A stretch of DNA of 64,000 nt, taken from Chitinophagaceae bacterium. Its GTDB lineage: Bacteria; Bacteroidota; Bacteroidia; Chitinophagales; Chitinophagaceae. The stretch is from NCBI GenBank assembly GCA_019638615.1, contig JAHBTL010000002.1, positions 248,001 to 312,000 of the forward strand. Reading direction: 5' to 3'. The position numbers and the translations under genes are program-made. Positions 53,498 through 62,529 of the stretch are shown one piece after another (position 1 is the first letter of the stretch; each line of letters begins with the position of its first letter). Under the pieces are notes generated by a model. The model searched no databases. It worked only from the letters and a program-made list of their open reading frames with translations, and was not told the DNA's origin.

Positions 53498-54187
53498 ATG
53501 CCTAGAGTTACACCTGATTTATTTAGCATACTCCACGATCCCAAAGCAACGGAAGTACTTATCAAACTATACAAAGCGGCTTTAGGGCAGGTGCCAAAAA
53601 TGATCCTTCATTTTCTCCCGAAAGTTTTTAAAATGCTGGGAAAGGGTATTGACTGGAAAACAGAGAACGAAGCCTATTTTAATGACAAGTATATTCCCAT
53701 TCACCCTGCACAGGGCGCATTCTTATATTTACAAGCAAGAGCATTGAATGCCAAAAATATTTTGGAGCTCGGAACCTCTTATGGTATTTCAACCATCTAT
53801 CTTGCCAAGGCTGCCAAAGACAATGGTGGAAAAGTGACCAGCACGGAATACCTTCCCCATAAAATAAAAGCAGCAAGAAAAAACCTCGAAGATGCGGGGT
53901 TGAGTGAATACGCAGAGATACTGGAAGGTGATGCCAGGGAAACTTTGAAGAATATCAATACCTCTTTTGATCTTGTATTGCTTGATGGCTGGCCAGACCT
54001 TGTATTTCCCGTTTTTAAGCTGATTGAACCCAATCTTAAAAAAGGTGCTGTAATTATTATTGATGATGTTGAAGGATTTCAACCCTCCATGCAAAACTAT
54101 CTTGATTATGCGCGTAACCCGGCAAATGGATATTTATCGGATACAATTAAATTAAAGAAGGCGGTGGAGTATACGGTGAAAATATAA
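53498..54187 (+). CDS. O-methyltransferase-like SAM-dependent methyltransferase
   Basis: A 229-residue class-I methyltransferase. After a helical N-terminus the SAM-binding motif is NILELGTSYGISTIYLAKAA, followed by VTSTEYLPHKIKAARKN, ILEGDARETL and LVLLDGWPDLVFPVF, with AVIIIDDVEGF. It resembles the family of catechol and caffeoyl-CoA O-methyltransferases. It stands between the two flexirubin arms but is not clearly part of them. Confidence 0.9.
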   Translation: MPRVTPDLFSILHDPKATEVLIKLYKAALGQVPKMILHFLPKVFKMLGKGIDWKTENEAYFNDKYIPIHPAQGAFLYLQARALNAKNILELGTSYGISTIYLAKAAKDNGGKVTSTEYLPHKIKAARKNLEDAGLSEYAEILEGDARETLKNINTSFDLVLLDGWPDLVFPVFKLIEPNLKKGAVIIIDDVEGFQPSMQNYLDYARNPANGYLSDTIKLKKAVEYTVKI

Positions 54188-54366
54188 AGTACCGTAGTAA
54201 CAAATCCCTGAAGCCCGTCCCTGCTTTCAACAGGCAGGCTTATTACATTATCATTCATATTTCCGCGATCAGGAAACATCTTTTCGAAATCAGGAAACTG
54301 ACACTTATATGACAAAATTCGCCCTAACTATAATTTCTTTTACAATATAAAGCATATACCGGTTGT

Positions 54367-54702
54367 ATGACATATACCATATCTGTTATCTGTTCCTTTT
54401 TGGGATTTTTTATGCTGTATAATACCTCACGTAAAGCAAAGCTTTCTGCAAAAGGCCCATTTGAAAAATGGCTGCAGCAGCATCGGGCCGCGGCCAAAGC
54501 AACGGGTGTTTTGTTGGTCGTAATTTCTTTTGTAATGCTTTCTTTAAAGGATGGATTGGGAGTTGGAATGTTGACAGCCTTTTTATTATTGATGGCGGCC
54601 GCCAGTTTAATAATCATCATCGCCCCGTTTCAATACCTGCGCCTGAAATATATTATAGCATTGGCCGGGGCAAGCTTTATACTGGAATTTTTATTTACAT
54701 AA
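54367..54702 (+). CDS. Small membrane protein, DUF3325-like, in the PepSY operon
   Basis: A 111-residue protein with three or four membrane helices (ISVICSFLGFFMLYN, ATGVLLVVISFVMLS, LLLMAAASLIIIIAPF, IIALAGASFILEFLF). Position, size and topology resemble the DUF3325-type partner of PepSY membrane proteins linked to iron uptake. The sequence match is not strong enough to be sure. It ends 3 nt before the next gene. Confidence 0.6.
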   Translation: MTYTISVICSFLGFFMLYNTSRKAKLSAKGPFEKWLQQHRAAAKATGVLLVVISFVMLSLKDGLGVGMLTAFLLLMAAASLIIIIAPFQYLRLKYIIALAGASFILEFLFT

Positions 54703-54705
54703 TAT

Positions 54706-54999
54706 ATGCCTGCAAATAAAAAATATCTCACTGTATCACCCTGGCAACGCGCTTTAAAGATAACTGCTGCATTGATCGGCGGTTATATGGTCAGCACGGC
54801 TTTTCACCAGTTTTTAATGCTGTTCCTTCCTAAGAAAGAGGTGTATACGACCATGAGCTTTTCAGTATACATTATGTGGGCTGTGTTAATGATCATTGCT
54901 TTCCTCGCTAAAAATGGCTGGAAAATATGGGGGTGGTATTTGCTGGTAAGCGCCGTCTTGCTTTCTCCTTTTCTTTATCAGCTTATCAACAAGCAATAA
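54706..54999 (+). CDS. Small membrane protein, DUF3649-like, in the PepSY operon
   Basis: A 97-residue protein with three membrane helices (ITAALIGGYMVSTAFHQFLM, IMWAVLMIIAFLA, WYLLVSAVLLSPFLYQL). The segment GGYxxxxAFHQFL is typical of the DUF3649-like proteins next to PepSY genes in siderophore-uptake loci. It starts 3 nt after its neighbour and ends 11 nt before the PepSY gene. Confidence 0.65.
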   Translation: MPANKKYLTVSPWQRALKITAALIGGYMVSTAFHQFLMLFLPKKEVYTTMSFSVYIMWAVLMIIAFLAKNGWKIWGWYLLVSAVLLSPFLYQLINKQ

Positions 55000-55010
55000 T
55001 TTTAACAGCA

Positions 55011-56624
55011 ATGAACCTTCGTAATTACAATATATATTTTCACACACATACCATAAGCGGCATTATTATAACTGCTGTATTATTTGTCATATTTTTCGCC
55101 GGGTCGCTGTCATTTTTTAAAAATGAAATTTCTGCGTGGCAGAAAAATTCGCCCAATAATGTTGAAGCTAAAAGATCGCTTGACTATAATAAGATTGTTG
55201 ACTCGCTTGGAAAAAAGCACAATCTCTACGGCCGGGAAGTTTCGCTCTATATGCCCCCACACTCCGGCAAGATCAATGTATATGTATCTGAATCAAAAGA
55301 TACTGTAAACAACAAAGCAAAGGGTGAATTCTTTTATCTTGATCCTAAAACATTTGAAGCAACAGATTATAAAAACTCATATGATCTTGGTGAGTTTTTA
55401 TACCGGCTGCACTTTCTTGCACAGGTAAACCAGGTTGCCAAACTGGGGTTTCCGCTGGGGTATTATATAGCAGGAGCCGTTGCTTTCATTTTTTTATTTG
55501 CATTGTTCACCGGGCTGCTGGTTCACTGGCAAAAAATCGTTTCTAATTTTTACCTGTTCCGCCCCTGGGAAAAATTAAAAACAATGTGGACGGATCTGCA
55601 TACGGCTTTGGGGGTAATTACCTTTCCCTTTCTTTTTGTGTTTGCGGTAACAGGCGCTTATTTCCTGATAAGCCATCCTTTATTTGAAGAACCCACCATT
55701 GCAATGCAATATGATGGAAAAGAAGATTCGTTATATGCAGACCTTGGCTATGGCAGCCATGAACTGGCAATGAAAGGAGCCACTACCGTAAAGCCCGACC
55801 TTAATCATTTTGTTAAAGCCGCTCAAAAAAAGTGGACAGAAGCTACTGTTAACCATGTTGAGGTATTGAATTATGGCGACTCAAGCATGCAGGTACATGT
55901 AGGCGGGTTTATACCGCCTACTAAAAAATTCACCAGCAACGGTGAGCTTGTTTTTGACGTAGCAAGCGGGGCTGTTATCAGGGAGAACGATCCTGCACGG
56001 CCTTCTTCTTATACTGAAGTAGCTGGCAATGCAATGTATGTGCTCCATTTTGGTGATTTTGGAGGCTATGCAACAAAAATCATGTATTTTCTTTTGGGTA
56101 TTTGCAGTTGCATCGTAATTATTTCCGGCGTATTGATATGGCTTGTGGCAAGAGAAAAGAACAATGTTCCACCCAAAAAGAGGAAATTCAATATATGGCT
56201 TACAAGAATATATCTTTCTGTTTGCATGGGTATGTTTCCGGTAACAGCCGCCTCTTTTATTGCTGTTAAGCTCAATCCTTATGGTAGTCAGCATTTTGTT
56301 TATTCATTTTATTTCTGGTCATGGCTGGCGGCAAGCATCGCATTCCTTTTTCAAAAAGATATATATAAGATATGCCGCGACAATTTACTGGCAGGCGCGA
56401 TTACAGGACTATTTATTCCGGTTACGAACGGGATGGTTACCGGCAACTGGGTATGGGTAAGCTATATTAATCGCTATTATGATATTTTATTTATTGATGT
56501 TTTCTGGATATTGGTATCCGCCTGTACATTTATTTGCTGGTGGCTGATGGTAAAAAAACAAAAGGAGAAAAATAGCAAAGCCCTGGTTTCTAATATTAAA
56601 CCTGCTGTTGGCGTTCCCGCATAA
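55011..56624 (+). CDS. PepSY-associated membrane protein, ferric-siderophore-reductase-like
   Basis: A 537-residue protein read from ATG at 55011; the longer frame from 54927 lies inside the previous gene. The first helix (FHTHTISGIIITAVLFVIFF) is followed by a large periplasmic PepSY-type domain, then YYIAGAVAFIFLFALFTGLL, VHWQKIVSNFYLFRPWEKLK, LHTALGVITFPFLFVFAVTG, a second exported domain, and further helices. Conserved His residues (FHTHTISG, LVHWQK, DLHTALG) could bind haem. Proteins of this type are thought to reduce ferric siderophores, usually beside the two small membrane proteins found here. Confidence 0.9.
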   Translation: MNLRNYNIYFHTHTISGIIITAVLFVIFFAGSLSFFKNEISAWQKNSPNNVEAKRSLDYNKIVDSLGKKHNLYGREVSLYMPPHSGKINVYVSESKDTVNNKAKGEFFYLDPKTFEATDYKNSYDLGEFLYRLHFLAQVNQVAKLGFPLGYYIAGAVAFIFLFALFTGLLVHWQKIVSNFYLFRPWEKLKTMWTDLHTALGVITFPFLFVFAVTGAYFLISHPLFEEPTIAMQYDGKEDSLYADLGYGSHELAMKGATTVKPDLNHFVKAAQKKWTEATVNHVEVLNYGDSSMQVHVGGFIPPTKKFTSNGELVFDVASGAVIRENDPARPSSYTEVAGNAMYVLHFGDFGGYATKIMYFLLGICSCIVIISGVLIWLVAREKNNVPPKKRKFNIWLTRIYLSVCMGMFPVTAASFIAVKLNPYGSQHFVYSFYFWSWLAASIAFLFQKDIYKICRDNLLAGAITGLFIPVTNGMVTGNWVWVSYINRYYDILFIDVFWILVSACTFICWWLMVKKQKEKNSKALVSNIKPAVGVPA

Positions 56625-56681
56625 CTAATACGCAAACCCTGGCAAAGCACCGGGCCTGATCTTGCATCAAATAAAAATGAT

Positions 56682-57215
56682 TTACCGTGTACCGATGGTA
56701 TATCGTACCGCAATACCAAAGTTGCGCGGTTCAAAACCATCTCCTAATTCTTTGGGGCGGGCAACAACAATGGTGGGGCGATAATCAGCCGTTACATTCA
56801 AAGGCACATTGGGCACCTTCCAGTCCACGCCGCCGGTTGGGTAAAAGCCAAAGCCAAAACCTTCATACTCATTTCTTTTTGAAAAAGCGTTATATGTAAC
56901 CAAACCGCCTCCAACAAACCACCTGAGCCCATTTACCGGTATTTCAAAATGATACTGGTACGTGGCAGATAGAGAAAGGGCAAATGGTTTACGGCTGTCG
57001 TGGGCTAAGCCATAATAATACCTTTTACTTCCGCCGCCGGCGTTGAATTCCAATGCTCCCGCGTCGCTTATAAAGGTTTTGTACGAAAAAGCAAAAAAAT
57101 CAAAATATGACTCCGGCGCCAGTCGTGCCCCTATGGCGTTTTTATAATCGGTTTGCGAAAACCCGGCTACACCTATTGTTGAAGCCAGCAAAATCATGCA
57201 TACTATTTTCTTCAT
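56682..57215 (-). CDS. Small outer-membrane beta-barrel-like protein
   Basis: A 177-residue protein starting at 57215 (MKKIVCMILLASTIGVAGFS), a clear signal peptide; an ATG at 57272 lies outside it. Barrel-like strands follow (ALEFNAGGGSKRYYYGLA, RWFVGGGLVTYNAFSKR, FGFGFYPTGGVDWKVP, NFGIAVRYTIGTR). A TGCAAC/GTC pair 30-56 nt upstream resembles the possible ECF promoter near 31920. It is convergent with the PepSY gene. Confidence 0.75.
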   Translation of the reverse strand: MKKIVCMILLASTIGVAGFSQTDYKNAIGARLAPESYFDFFAFSYKTFISDAGALEFNAGGGSKRYYYGLAHDSRKPFALSLSATYQYHFEIPVNGLRWFVGGGLVTYNAFSKRNEYEGFGFGFYPTGGVDWKVPNVPLNVTADYRPTIVVARPKELGDGFEPRNFGIAVRYTIGTR

Positions 57216-57245
57216 AACAATTTTAATTTGATCCGTCAAAGATAA

Positions 57246-57271
57246 GACAGCGATAAAGGAGAGAGGTTGCA
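57246..57271 (-). promoter_or_regulatory. Possible ECF-type promoter before the outer-membrane protein gene
   Basis: TGCAAC at 57266-57271 and GTC at 57246-57248 on the minus strand, 17 nt apart. It resembles the pair upstream of the ECF sigma gene. Weak evidence on its own. Confidence 0.28.
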
Positions 57272-57396
57272 TACAACAAAGAAATCTTATTTTTAATCAC
57301 ACATTAACAATATAAGCCTGTAATAACATAATAATCAAAGGATAGCGCATGAATTATACAACTAAACGCATTATTCTTGGTATATTTGCCCCTTCT

Positions 57397-57891
57397 ATGA
57401 AAACAATAAAACCTGTACTGATATTTACTCCTTTTATAATGTTATTGCTGCTGCAATGGCATGTTTGTTTCGCCCAGGAAACAGACCGAAAGTCTTTTTA
57501 CGAAGCCCTGGGAAGCAATGATCTCAATACAATCAATAAGCAACTGGCGGAGCTTGAAAATGTGGATGGAAAACTGCGCGAGGCCTACGAAGGCGCTTTG
57601 ATGATGAAGAAAGCGGGTTTGCTGAATGGTGTGGGAAAAAAACTGAAGGAATTTAATGCGGGCAAAGAAAAGCTGGAGAATTCCTTACAGAACGATCCGG
57701 GCAATACGGAATTCAGGTTTCTTCGTTTAATGATACAGGAAAACGCGCCTGCCATCCTTGGCTATAGCGGTAAGCTGGAAAGTGATCATACTTATCTGCG
57801 TAAGAATTATAAAACCTTACCTTCATCCGTTCAGCAGGTAGTATTGAATTACAGTAAAACATCCAAAATCTTAAAACCATCAGATTTCTAA
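57397..57891 (+). CDS. Exported small protein at the head of the right flexirubin arm
   Basis: A 164-residue protein starting with a signal peptide (LIFTPFIMLLLLQWHVCFA); an earlier ATG at 57349 would place 16 residues before it. The mature part is helical, with ALGSNDLNTINKQLAELE, NAGKEKLENSLQND and FRFLRLMIQENAPAILGY. Similar small exported proteins occur next to darA in flexirubin loci and have no known role. It ends 13 nt before darA. Confidence 0.72.
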   Translation: MKTIKPVLIFTPFIMLLLLQWHVCFAQETDRKSFYEALGSNDLNTINKQLAELENVDGKLREAYEGALMMKKAGLLNGVGKKLKEFNAGKEKLENSLQNDPGNTEFRFLRLMIQENAPAILGYSGKLESDHTYLRKNYKTLPSSVQQVVLNYSKTSKILKPSDF

Positions 57892-57904
57892 CCCTGTTAC
57901 TCCC

Positions 57905-58813
57905 ATGAACAGAAAAGTTTTAGTAGTATACTTTACACAATCTGGTCAGATGGAAGACATTCTTCATCATTTCACCAGTCCCCTCCAAAACCAGCCCGGC
58001 ATTCAGCTTGAGATGGTGAGGATATATCCCGAAAAAAAATTTCCTTTTCCGTGGACTACCAGGACTTTTTTTGAAGCAATGCCGCACAGCGTGGATGGCA
58101 TACCGGAACCGCTGGAAGCATTCAGCTTTAAAGAGAACAGGTACGATCTTATCATTATCGGTTATCAACCCTGGTTTTTATCGCCCAGCATTCCCAGCAA
58201 TTCCTTATTGATGCATGATGCATTTAAAGCCATTGCCAAAGACACTGCGGTCATTACCATTAGCGGATGCAGAAACATGTGGATCAACGCCCAGGAAAAA
58301 ATTAAAGTGCGGCTTAAAGAGGCAAATGCCAGGCTGGCAGGCAATATAGCGCTTGTGGACAAGCATGATAATTACAGCAGCCTGGTAACTATTTTCTATT
58401 GGATGCTTACCGGGAAAAAAGACCGGAAATGGGGCATTTTCCCCCGGCCGGGCGTATCGGATGAAGATATTGCTAATTCCGCTATATTTGGCGAAACTGT
58501 AAAGGATCATTTATTGAAAAATAAGTGGGATACATTACAGGAAAAACTGGTTGCACAAAAAGCGGTAGACATCCGGTATTACCTGATGTTTATTGAACGA
58601 AAAGCCGGAAAGATATTTAAAATATGGTCGGGCATTATAGCAAAAAAGAAGAATAAAGGACCCTGGCTGGTTGCTTTTAAATATTATATATTGATTGCGC
58701 TTTTTGTTGCCGCTCCTGTTATTTTGTTGGTAGATGCGATATTTTTCAAACCATTTTTGGGAAAACGCATACAAAAACAAAAAGCATATTATGCAGGTAC
58801 CGGTTTACAGTAA
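57905..58813 (+). CDS. darA: Dialkylresorcinol condensing enzyme DarA-like
   Basis: A 302-residue protein with an N-terminal flavodoxin-like fold (VLVVYFTQSGQMEDILHHF, YDLIIIGYQPWFLSPSIP, TISGCRNMWINAQEK) and one C-terminal membrane helix (YYILIALFVAAPVILLVDAI). In DAR biosynthesis DarA works with DarB in building and aromatising the dialkylresorcinol ring that is esterified in flexirubins. It is followed directly by darB, the standard order. Confidence 0.92.
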   Translation: MNRKVLVVYFTQSGQMEDILHHFTSPLQNQPGIQLEMVRIYPEKKFPFPWTTRTFFEAMPHSVDGIPEPLEAFSFKENRYDLIIIGYQPWFLSPSIPSNSLLMHDAFKAIAKDTAVITISGCRNMWINAQEKIKVRLKEANARLAGNIALVDKHDNYSSLVTIFYWMLTGKKDRKWGIFPRPGVSDEDIANSAIFGETVKDHLLKNKWDTLQEKLVAQKAVDIRYYLMFIERKAGKIFKIWSGIIAKKKNKGPWLVAFKYYILIALFVAAPVILLVDAIFFKPFLGKRIQKQKAYYAGTGLQ

Positions 58814-58882
58814 ATAACAGCTGGCAACCGCAGGCAATATAGAGTAATTAATATTTTTTTTCGAAATCCTATAAATAAAAAG

Positions 58883-60031
58883 ATGGCATTGAACGAAGTG
58901 TATATCAACAAAACATCGCATTTTTTTCCGAATAATCCTGTGTCAAACGATGAGATGGAAGCATACCTGGGCTATATTAATGGCAAGCCCTCCAAATCGC
59001 GCAGAATAGTTTTACGAAACAATGCCATCACCAATCGTTATTACGCCCTTGAAAAAGGTGGAAAAATTACACATACCAACGCCCAGCTCACGGCACTGGC
59101 AATAAAAGAATTGTTTAAAACCGATCCCGAAGCAATCAAACATATTGATGTATTGTCCTGCGGCACTTCTTCTCCCGACCAAATGATGCCTTCACATGCC
59201 TGTATGGTGCATGGATGGCTGCCGGAGATGGGATCGCTGGAAGTTGTATCGCCAAGCGGAGTTTGCTGCGCCGGAATGCATGCATTAAAATATGCATATA
59301 TGGCCGTAAAAACAGGGGATGCAAAAAATGCGGTTGCCACGGGTTCTGAGCGGTTTTCGGCCTCGCTCGTAGCCAACCAGTTTGAAGATGAAGTGCATAA
59401 GCTGGAAGCCCTGGAGCAAAACCCGTATATCAGCTTTGATAAGGAGTTCCTGCGATGGATGCTGTCTGACGGTGCTGCTGCTTTCTTATTAAGCAACCGG
59501 AAAAATGAAAGCGGGTTAAGCCTGAGAGTAGAATGGCTGGAAGGAATATCGTATGCAGATCACATGGAACCCTGTATGTATATGGGCGCTGAAAAGCAGC
59601 CCGATGGTACATTGAAAAGCTACCTTGAGTTTGATCACAACGAAATGAATGAAAAGTCGGTACTGAGCATTAAACAGGATGTAAAACTACTAAGTGAAAA
59701 CATCGTTCCCTATGGGGGTAAAATGCTTAAACATTTATTTGACACCAAGGGCATCACACCGGATGATATTACATACTACATGCCCCATATGTCGAGCAAC
59801 TTTTTTAAGGATAAAATTTACCAGGAACATGTGAAAAAGGATATTGAAATTCCTTATGAAAAATGGTTTGTAAATTTAAGTACGGTCGGCAATGTGGGGG
59901 CTGCTTCAATATTTTTTATGGTGGATGAACTGTTCAACAGCGGTAAGCTGAAAAAAGACGATAAGCTGCTGCTGCTGGTTCCCGAAAGTTCACGCTTTTC
60001 TTATATGTATGGACTGCTTACAGTTTGCTGA
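58883..60031 (+). CDS. darB: Beta-ketoacyl-ACP synthase III-like DarB
   Basis: A 382-residue KAS-III-like enzyme. The nucleophile is in SPSGVCCAGMHALKYAYMAV; which of the two adjacent Cys residues is catalytic cannot be told. LSCGTSSPDQMMPSHACMVH precedes it. The His and Asn of the triad are in YYMPHMSSNFFKD and NLSTVGNVGAASIFFM. In DAR synthesis DarB condenses two beta-ketoacyl chains to form the ring precursor. It lies 69 nt after darA. Confidence 0.93.
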   Translation: MALNEVYINKTSHFFPNNPVSNDEMEAYLGYINGKPSKSRRIVLRNNAITNRYYALEKGGKITHTNAQLTALAIKELFKTDPEAIKHIDVLSCGTSSPDQMMPSHACMVHGWLPEMGSLEVVSPSGVCCAGMHALKYAYMAVKTGDAKNAVATGSERFSASLVANQFEDEVHKLEALEQNPYISFDKEFLRWMLSDGAAAFLLSNRKNESGLSLRVEWLEGISYADHMEPCMYMGAEKQPDGTLKSYLEFDHNEMNEKSVLSIKQDVKLLSENIVPYGGKMLKHLFDTKGITPDDITYYMPHMSSNFFKDKIYQEHVKKDIEIPYEKWFVNLSTVGNVGAASIFFMVDELFNSGKLKKDDKLLLLVPESSRFSYMYGLLTVC

Positions 60032-60086
60032 CGGGTTAAATACAGATTTTCTTTCTTTGTGTTGAAAATGATAAAACAATACTGGC

Positions 60087-60491
60087 ATGAAAAAAGAAGA
60101 CATTCCACAGGATAAAGGCGCTTTGGGCAACGAAGTATCGTATGTAGTGGATGAAAACGGCAGGTACACTACAGGCATCAGCAAGGGATGGGATGTTAAA
60201 ATCGAAGCGCTGGATGTTGCCTGGAGCGATATAGAGAAAAAGGTGTATGCCGCCAAACAAAAAGTGCTGAACGATGAAGCCAGTCCTGTTCTTTATTTCA
60301 TGGAACTTAAAATAATGGATCTGCCGATCGTTGCCGCTTACACGGGCTTTTGGCAATGGCAGATCAGGCGGCACCTCAAACCATCCGTATTCAATACGCT
60401 TTCCGAAAAGAAAATACAGAAATACGCGGAATTATTTGAAATAACGCCCGACGAACTCCGGCAGGCGAAACAGATACTATCCAACCGGTAA
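60087..60491 (+). CDS. Small cytosolic protein of the DAR/flexirubin locus
   Basis: A 134-residue protein with no signal peptide. It shows LGNEVSYVVDENGRYTTGIS, GWDVKIEALDVAWSDIEKKV, LYFMELKIMDLPIVAAYTGF and WQWQIRRHLKP. It is always found between darB and the BtrH-like gene in comparable loci as far as I recall, and its function is unknown. It lies 55 nt after darB and 45 nt before the next gene. Confidence 0.75.
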   Translation: MKKEDIPQDKGALGNEVSYVVDENGRYTTGISKGWDVKIEALDVAWSDIEKKVYAAKQKVLNDEASPVLYFMELKIMDLPIVAAYTGFWQWQIRRHLKPSVFNTLSEKKIQKYAELFEITPDELRQAKQILSNR

Positions 60492-60536
60492 CGATATAGC
60501 CATGCTGTAAAAAACCAACAGCATTTACAAGCATAC

Positions 60537-61556
60537 ATGAAAATCGATTTTACACATTCCCAGGCAGCACATTGCGAAAATGGTGTTACAGCAAGTTTGC
60601 TAAGGCATTATGGAGTAGAGCAAATAACGGAACCCCTCGCCTTTGGCATTGGCTCCGGTTTGTTTTTTATTTATTTGCCGTTCATGAAAGTAAACGGAGG
60701 CCCTGCCATCTCTTTTCGCACGATGCCGGGTATGATATTCAAACGTACCTGCAAATCATTGAACATCCCGATCCTTAGAAAAAAGTTTTCTTCAGAAGAA
60801 AAAGCACAACTGGAACTGGATGCAAGACTCAACGCAGGTGAACCTGCCGCCTGCCAGGTAGGCGTTTATTATCTTACGTATTTTCCTAAAGAATACCGGT
60901 TTCATTTTAACGCGCATAATCTGATCGTTGTAGGCAAGGAAGCAGACAATTACATCATCAGCGATCCGATCATGGAAACGCTGGTATCCATGAGCAGCTA
61001 CGAATTGAAAAGGGTACGGTTTGCCAAAGGCCCGTTGGCTCCGCGTGGGCAGCTGTATTATCCCAGGGAAAGAAGAGCCGTTACCGATGAGCAAATTAAA
61101 AATGCCATAGTAACGGGGATTAAACGCAATGTACGCGACATGTTATATATTCCCGGAAATTTTGCCGGCATCAGCGGTATAAAGTACACCGCAAAAAAAA
61201 TAAAAAAATGGCGCGATTCGCTGGGACTTGAAAAGTCACGCAGCTACCTGGCACAATTGGTTCGTATGCAGGAAGAAATTGGTACCGGAGGAGGAGGTTT
61301 TCGTTTTATATATGGCGCTTTTCTGCAACAGGCATACGCATATCACCCCATGGATGAACTGATGAGCATTTCCCGGCAATTTACCCGGGCAGGTGACCGT
61401 TGGCGAGACGCTGCTGTTCAGGCATCAGGAATATACAAAGGCAGGCTTACCACCCAGGAAGATTATAACAACATGGGAGATATGCTGCTGGAAATAGCAG
61501 AACTGGAAAAAGCCGCTTTTAAGGAGCTGGCTGTTGCTGTAAAGAAGATGAAATGA
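60537..61556 (+). CDS. BtrH-like N-terminal-domain protein
   Basis: A 339-residue protein. Residues 1 to about 130 match the BtrH N-terminal domain, a papain-like cysteine-protease fold used in butirosin biosynthesis to transfer an acyl chain: FTHSQAAHCENGVTASLLRH contains the candidate catalytic Cys, and FHFNAHNLIVVGKEADNYII the His, with DPI after it. The rest is a DUF4872-like helical part. It could transfer an acyl group between carrier protein and resorcinol; this is inferred from the domain only. Confidence 0.85.
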   Translation: MKIDFTHSQAAHCENGVTASLLRHYGVEQITEPLAFGIGSGLFFIYLPFMKVNGGPAISFRTMPGMIFKRTCKSLNIPILRKKFSSEEKAQLELDARLNAGEPAACQVGVYYLTYFPKEYRFHFNAHNLIVVGKEADNYIISDPIMETLVSMSSYELKRVRFAKGPLAPRGQLYYPRERRAVTDEQIKNAIVTGIKRNVRDMLYIPGNFAGISGIKYTAKKIKKWRDSLGLEKSRSYLAQLVRMQEEIGTGGGGFRFIYGAFLQQAYAYHPMDELMSISRQFTRAGDRWRDAAVQASGIYKGRLTTQEDYNNMGDMLLEIAELEKAAFKELAVAVKKMK

Positions 61557-61594
61557 GCTGTGGGGCAGGGGCCTATCAGCGTTCAGCAATTAAT

Positions 61595-61783
61595 TTATGG
61601 TTTATGGTTTCTTGTTTATGCTGTAAACCACAAACCCGAAACCTGCAACTTGCAACCTGTAACAAAGGTGGAAGCTGCAGGCTGTCAGCTTTCAGCCGCG
61701 AGCGATTCAATTTCAAATCTCTAATCTTAAATCTCAAATAACCCAAAAACCCAAACCAAAAACTACAAACCATTAACTATCAA
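61595..61783. repeat. Heptanucleotide-periodic tract before the ABC ATPase gene
   Basis: The 228-nt spacer holds a series of heptamer blocks: TTTATGG/TTTATGC, then ACAAACC-like, then GCAACTT/GCAACCT, then GCTGTCA/GCTTTCA, then AATTTCA/AATCTCA, then AACCCAA/AACCATT. The blocks are similar to those at 15801 and 20180. No terminator or promoter is obvious. Confidence 0.75.
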
Positions 61784-61784
61784 C

Positions 61785-62528
61785 ATGCCTCTTGCGATCA
61801 ACATACAAAACCTGGGCTTTGGCTACAAAGGGCAGACCAAACAGGTGATTCCGCATCTTGACCTGCAGGTAACGGAGGGTGAACGCTTTGGCCTGTTCGG
61901 TCCTAATGGCGCCGGTAAAACCACGCTCATGCATATCATGACCGGGCTGCTTCCTTATGAATCGGGCTCTGTACAATTGCTGGGGCACGAAATAAAAAAT
62001 CATAAAAAAAAAATAAACCCTCTTTTTGGTTTTGTACCGCAGGATTTTTCATTTTACCATGAACTGAGCCCGGTAGAGAATATGGAATTCTTTGGAGCAT
62101 GGGCGGGCCTGCATAAAAGCCAGATCATCCGCAAAACAAATGAGCTGCTGGATGTAATGTCGTTGCAGGATGTGAGAAACAAGCCGGTACATACATTTTC
62201 AGGCGGAATGAAACGGCGTGTTAATCTGGCGATCGCCGTAATGCACGAGCCTAAAATCCTTTTCCTCGATGAACCGACGGTAGGCGTAGATGTGCAAACA
62301 AGATATGCCATTATCGGCTACCTTAAGCAGCTTAATGAAAAAGGCATGACGCTTATATATACTTCCCACCAGTTAAAAGAGGCGGAAGACCTTTGCAATA
62401 AAGTAGCACTTATAGACCAGGGGGAAATCATCGCGAACAATATGCTGCCGATACTATTACAGGAATATGCACAGGACGGACTGGAAGGATTATTCCTGAA
62501 CCTTACCGGAAGGGCGTATAGGGATTAA
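61785..62528 (+). CDS. ABC transporter ATP-binding protein
   Basis: A 247-residue ATPase with Walker A GPNGAGKTT, Q-loop PQDFSFYHELSPVENM, signature FSGGMKRRVNLAIAVM and Walker B ILFLDEPTVGVD, then the switch His in LIYTSHQLKEAED. Type: ABC-2-like. In comparable loci the permease gene follows, but here the next gene is on the opposite strand, and no permease is present. It is separated from the BtrH-like gene by repeat DNA and has a further repeat tract after it. Confidence 0.92.
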   Translation: MPLAINIQNLGFGYKGQTKQVIPHLDLQVTEGERFGLFGPNGAGKTTLMHIMTGLLPYESGSVQLLGHEIKNHKKKINPLFGFVPQDFSFYHELSPVENMEFFGAWAGLHKSQIIRKTNELLDVMSLQDVRNKPVHTFSGGMKRRVNLAIAVMHEPKILFLDEPTVGVDVQTRYAIIGYLKQLNEKGMTLIYTSHQLKEAEDLCNKVALIDQGEIIANNMLPILLQEYAQDGLEGLFLNLTGRAYRD

Positions 62529-62529
62529 G

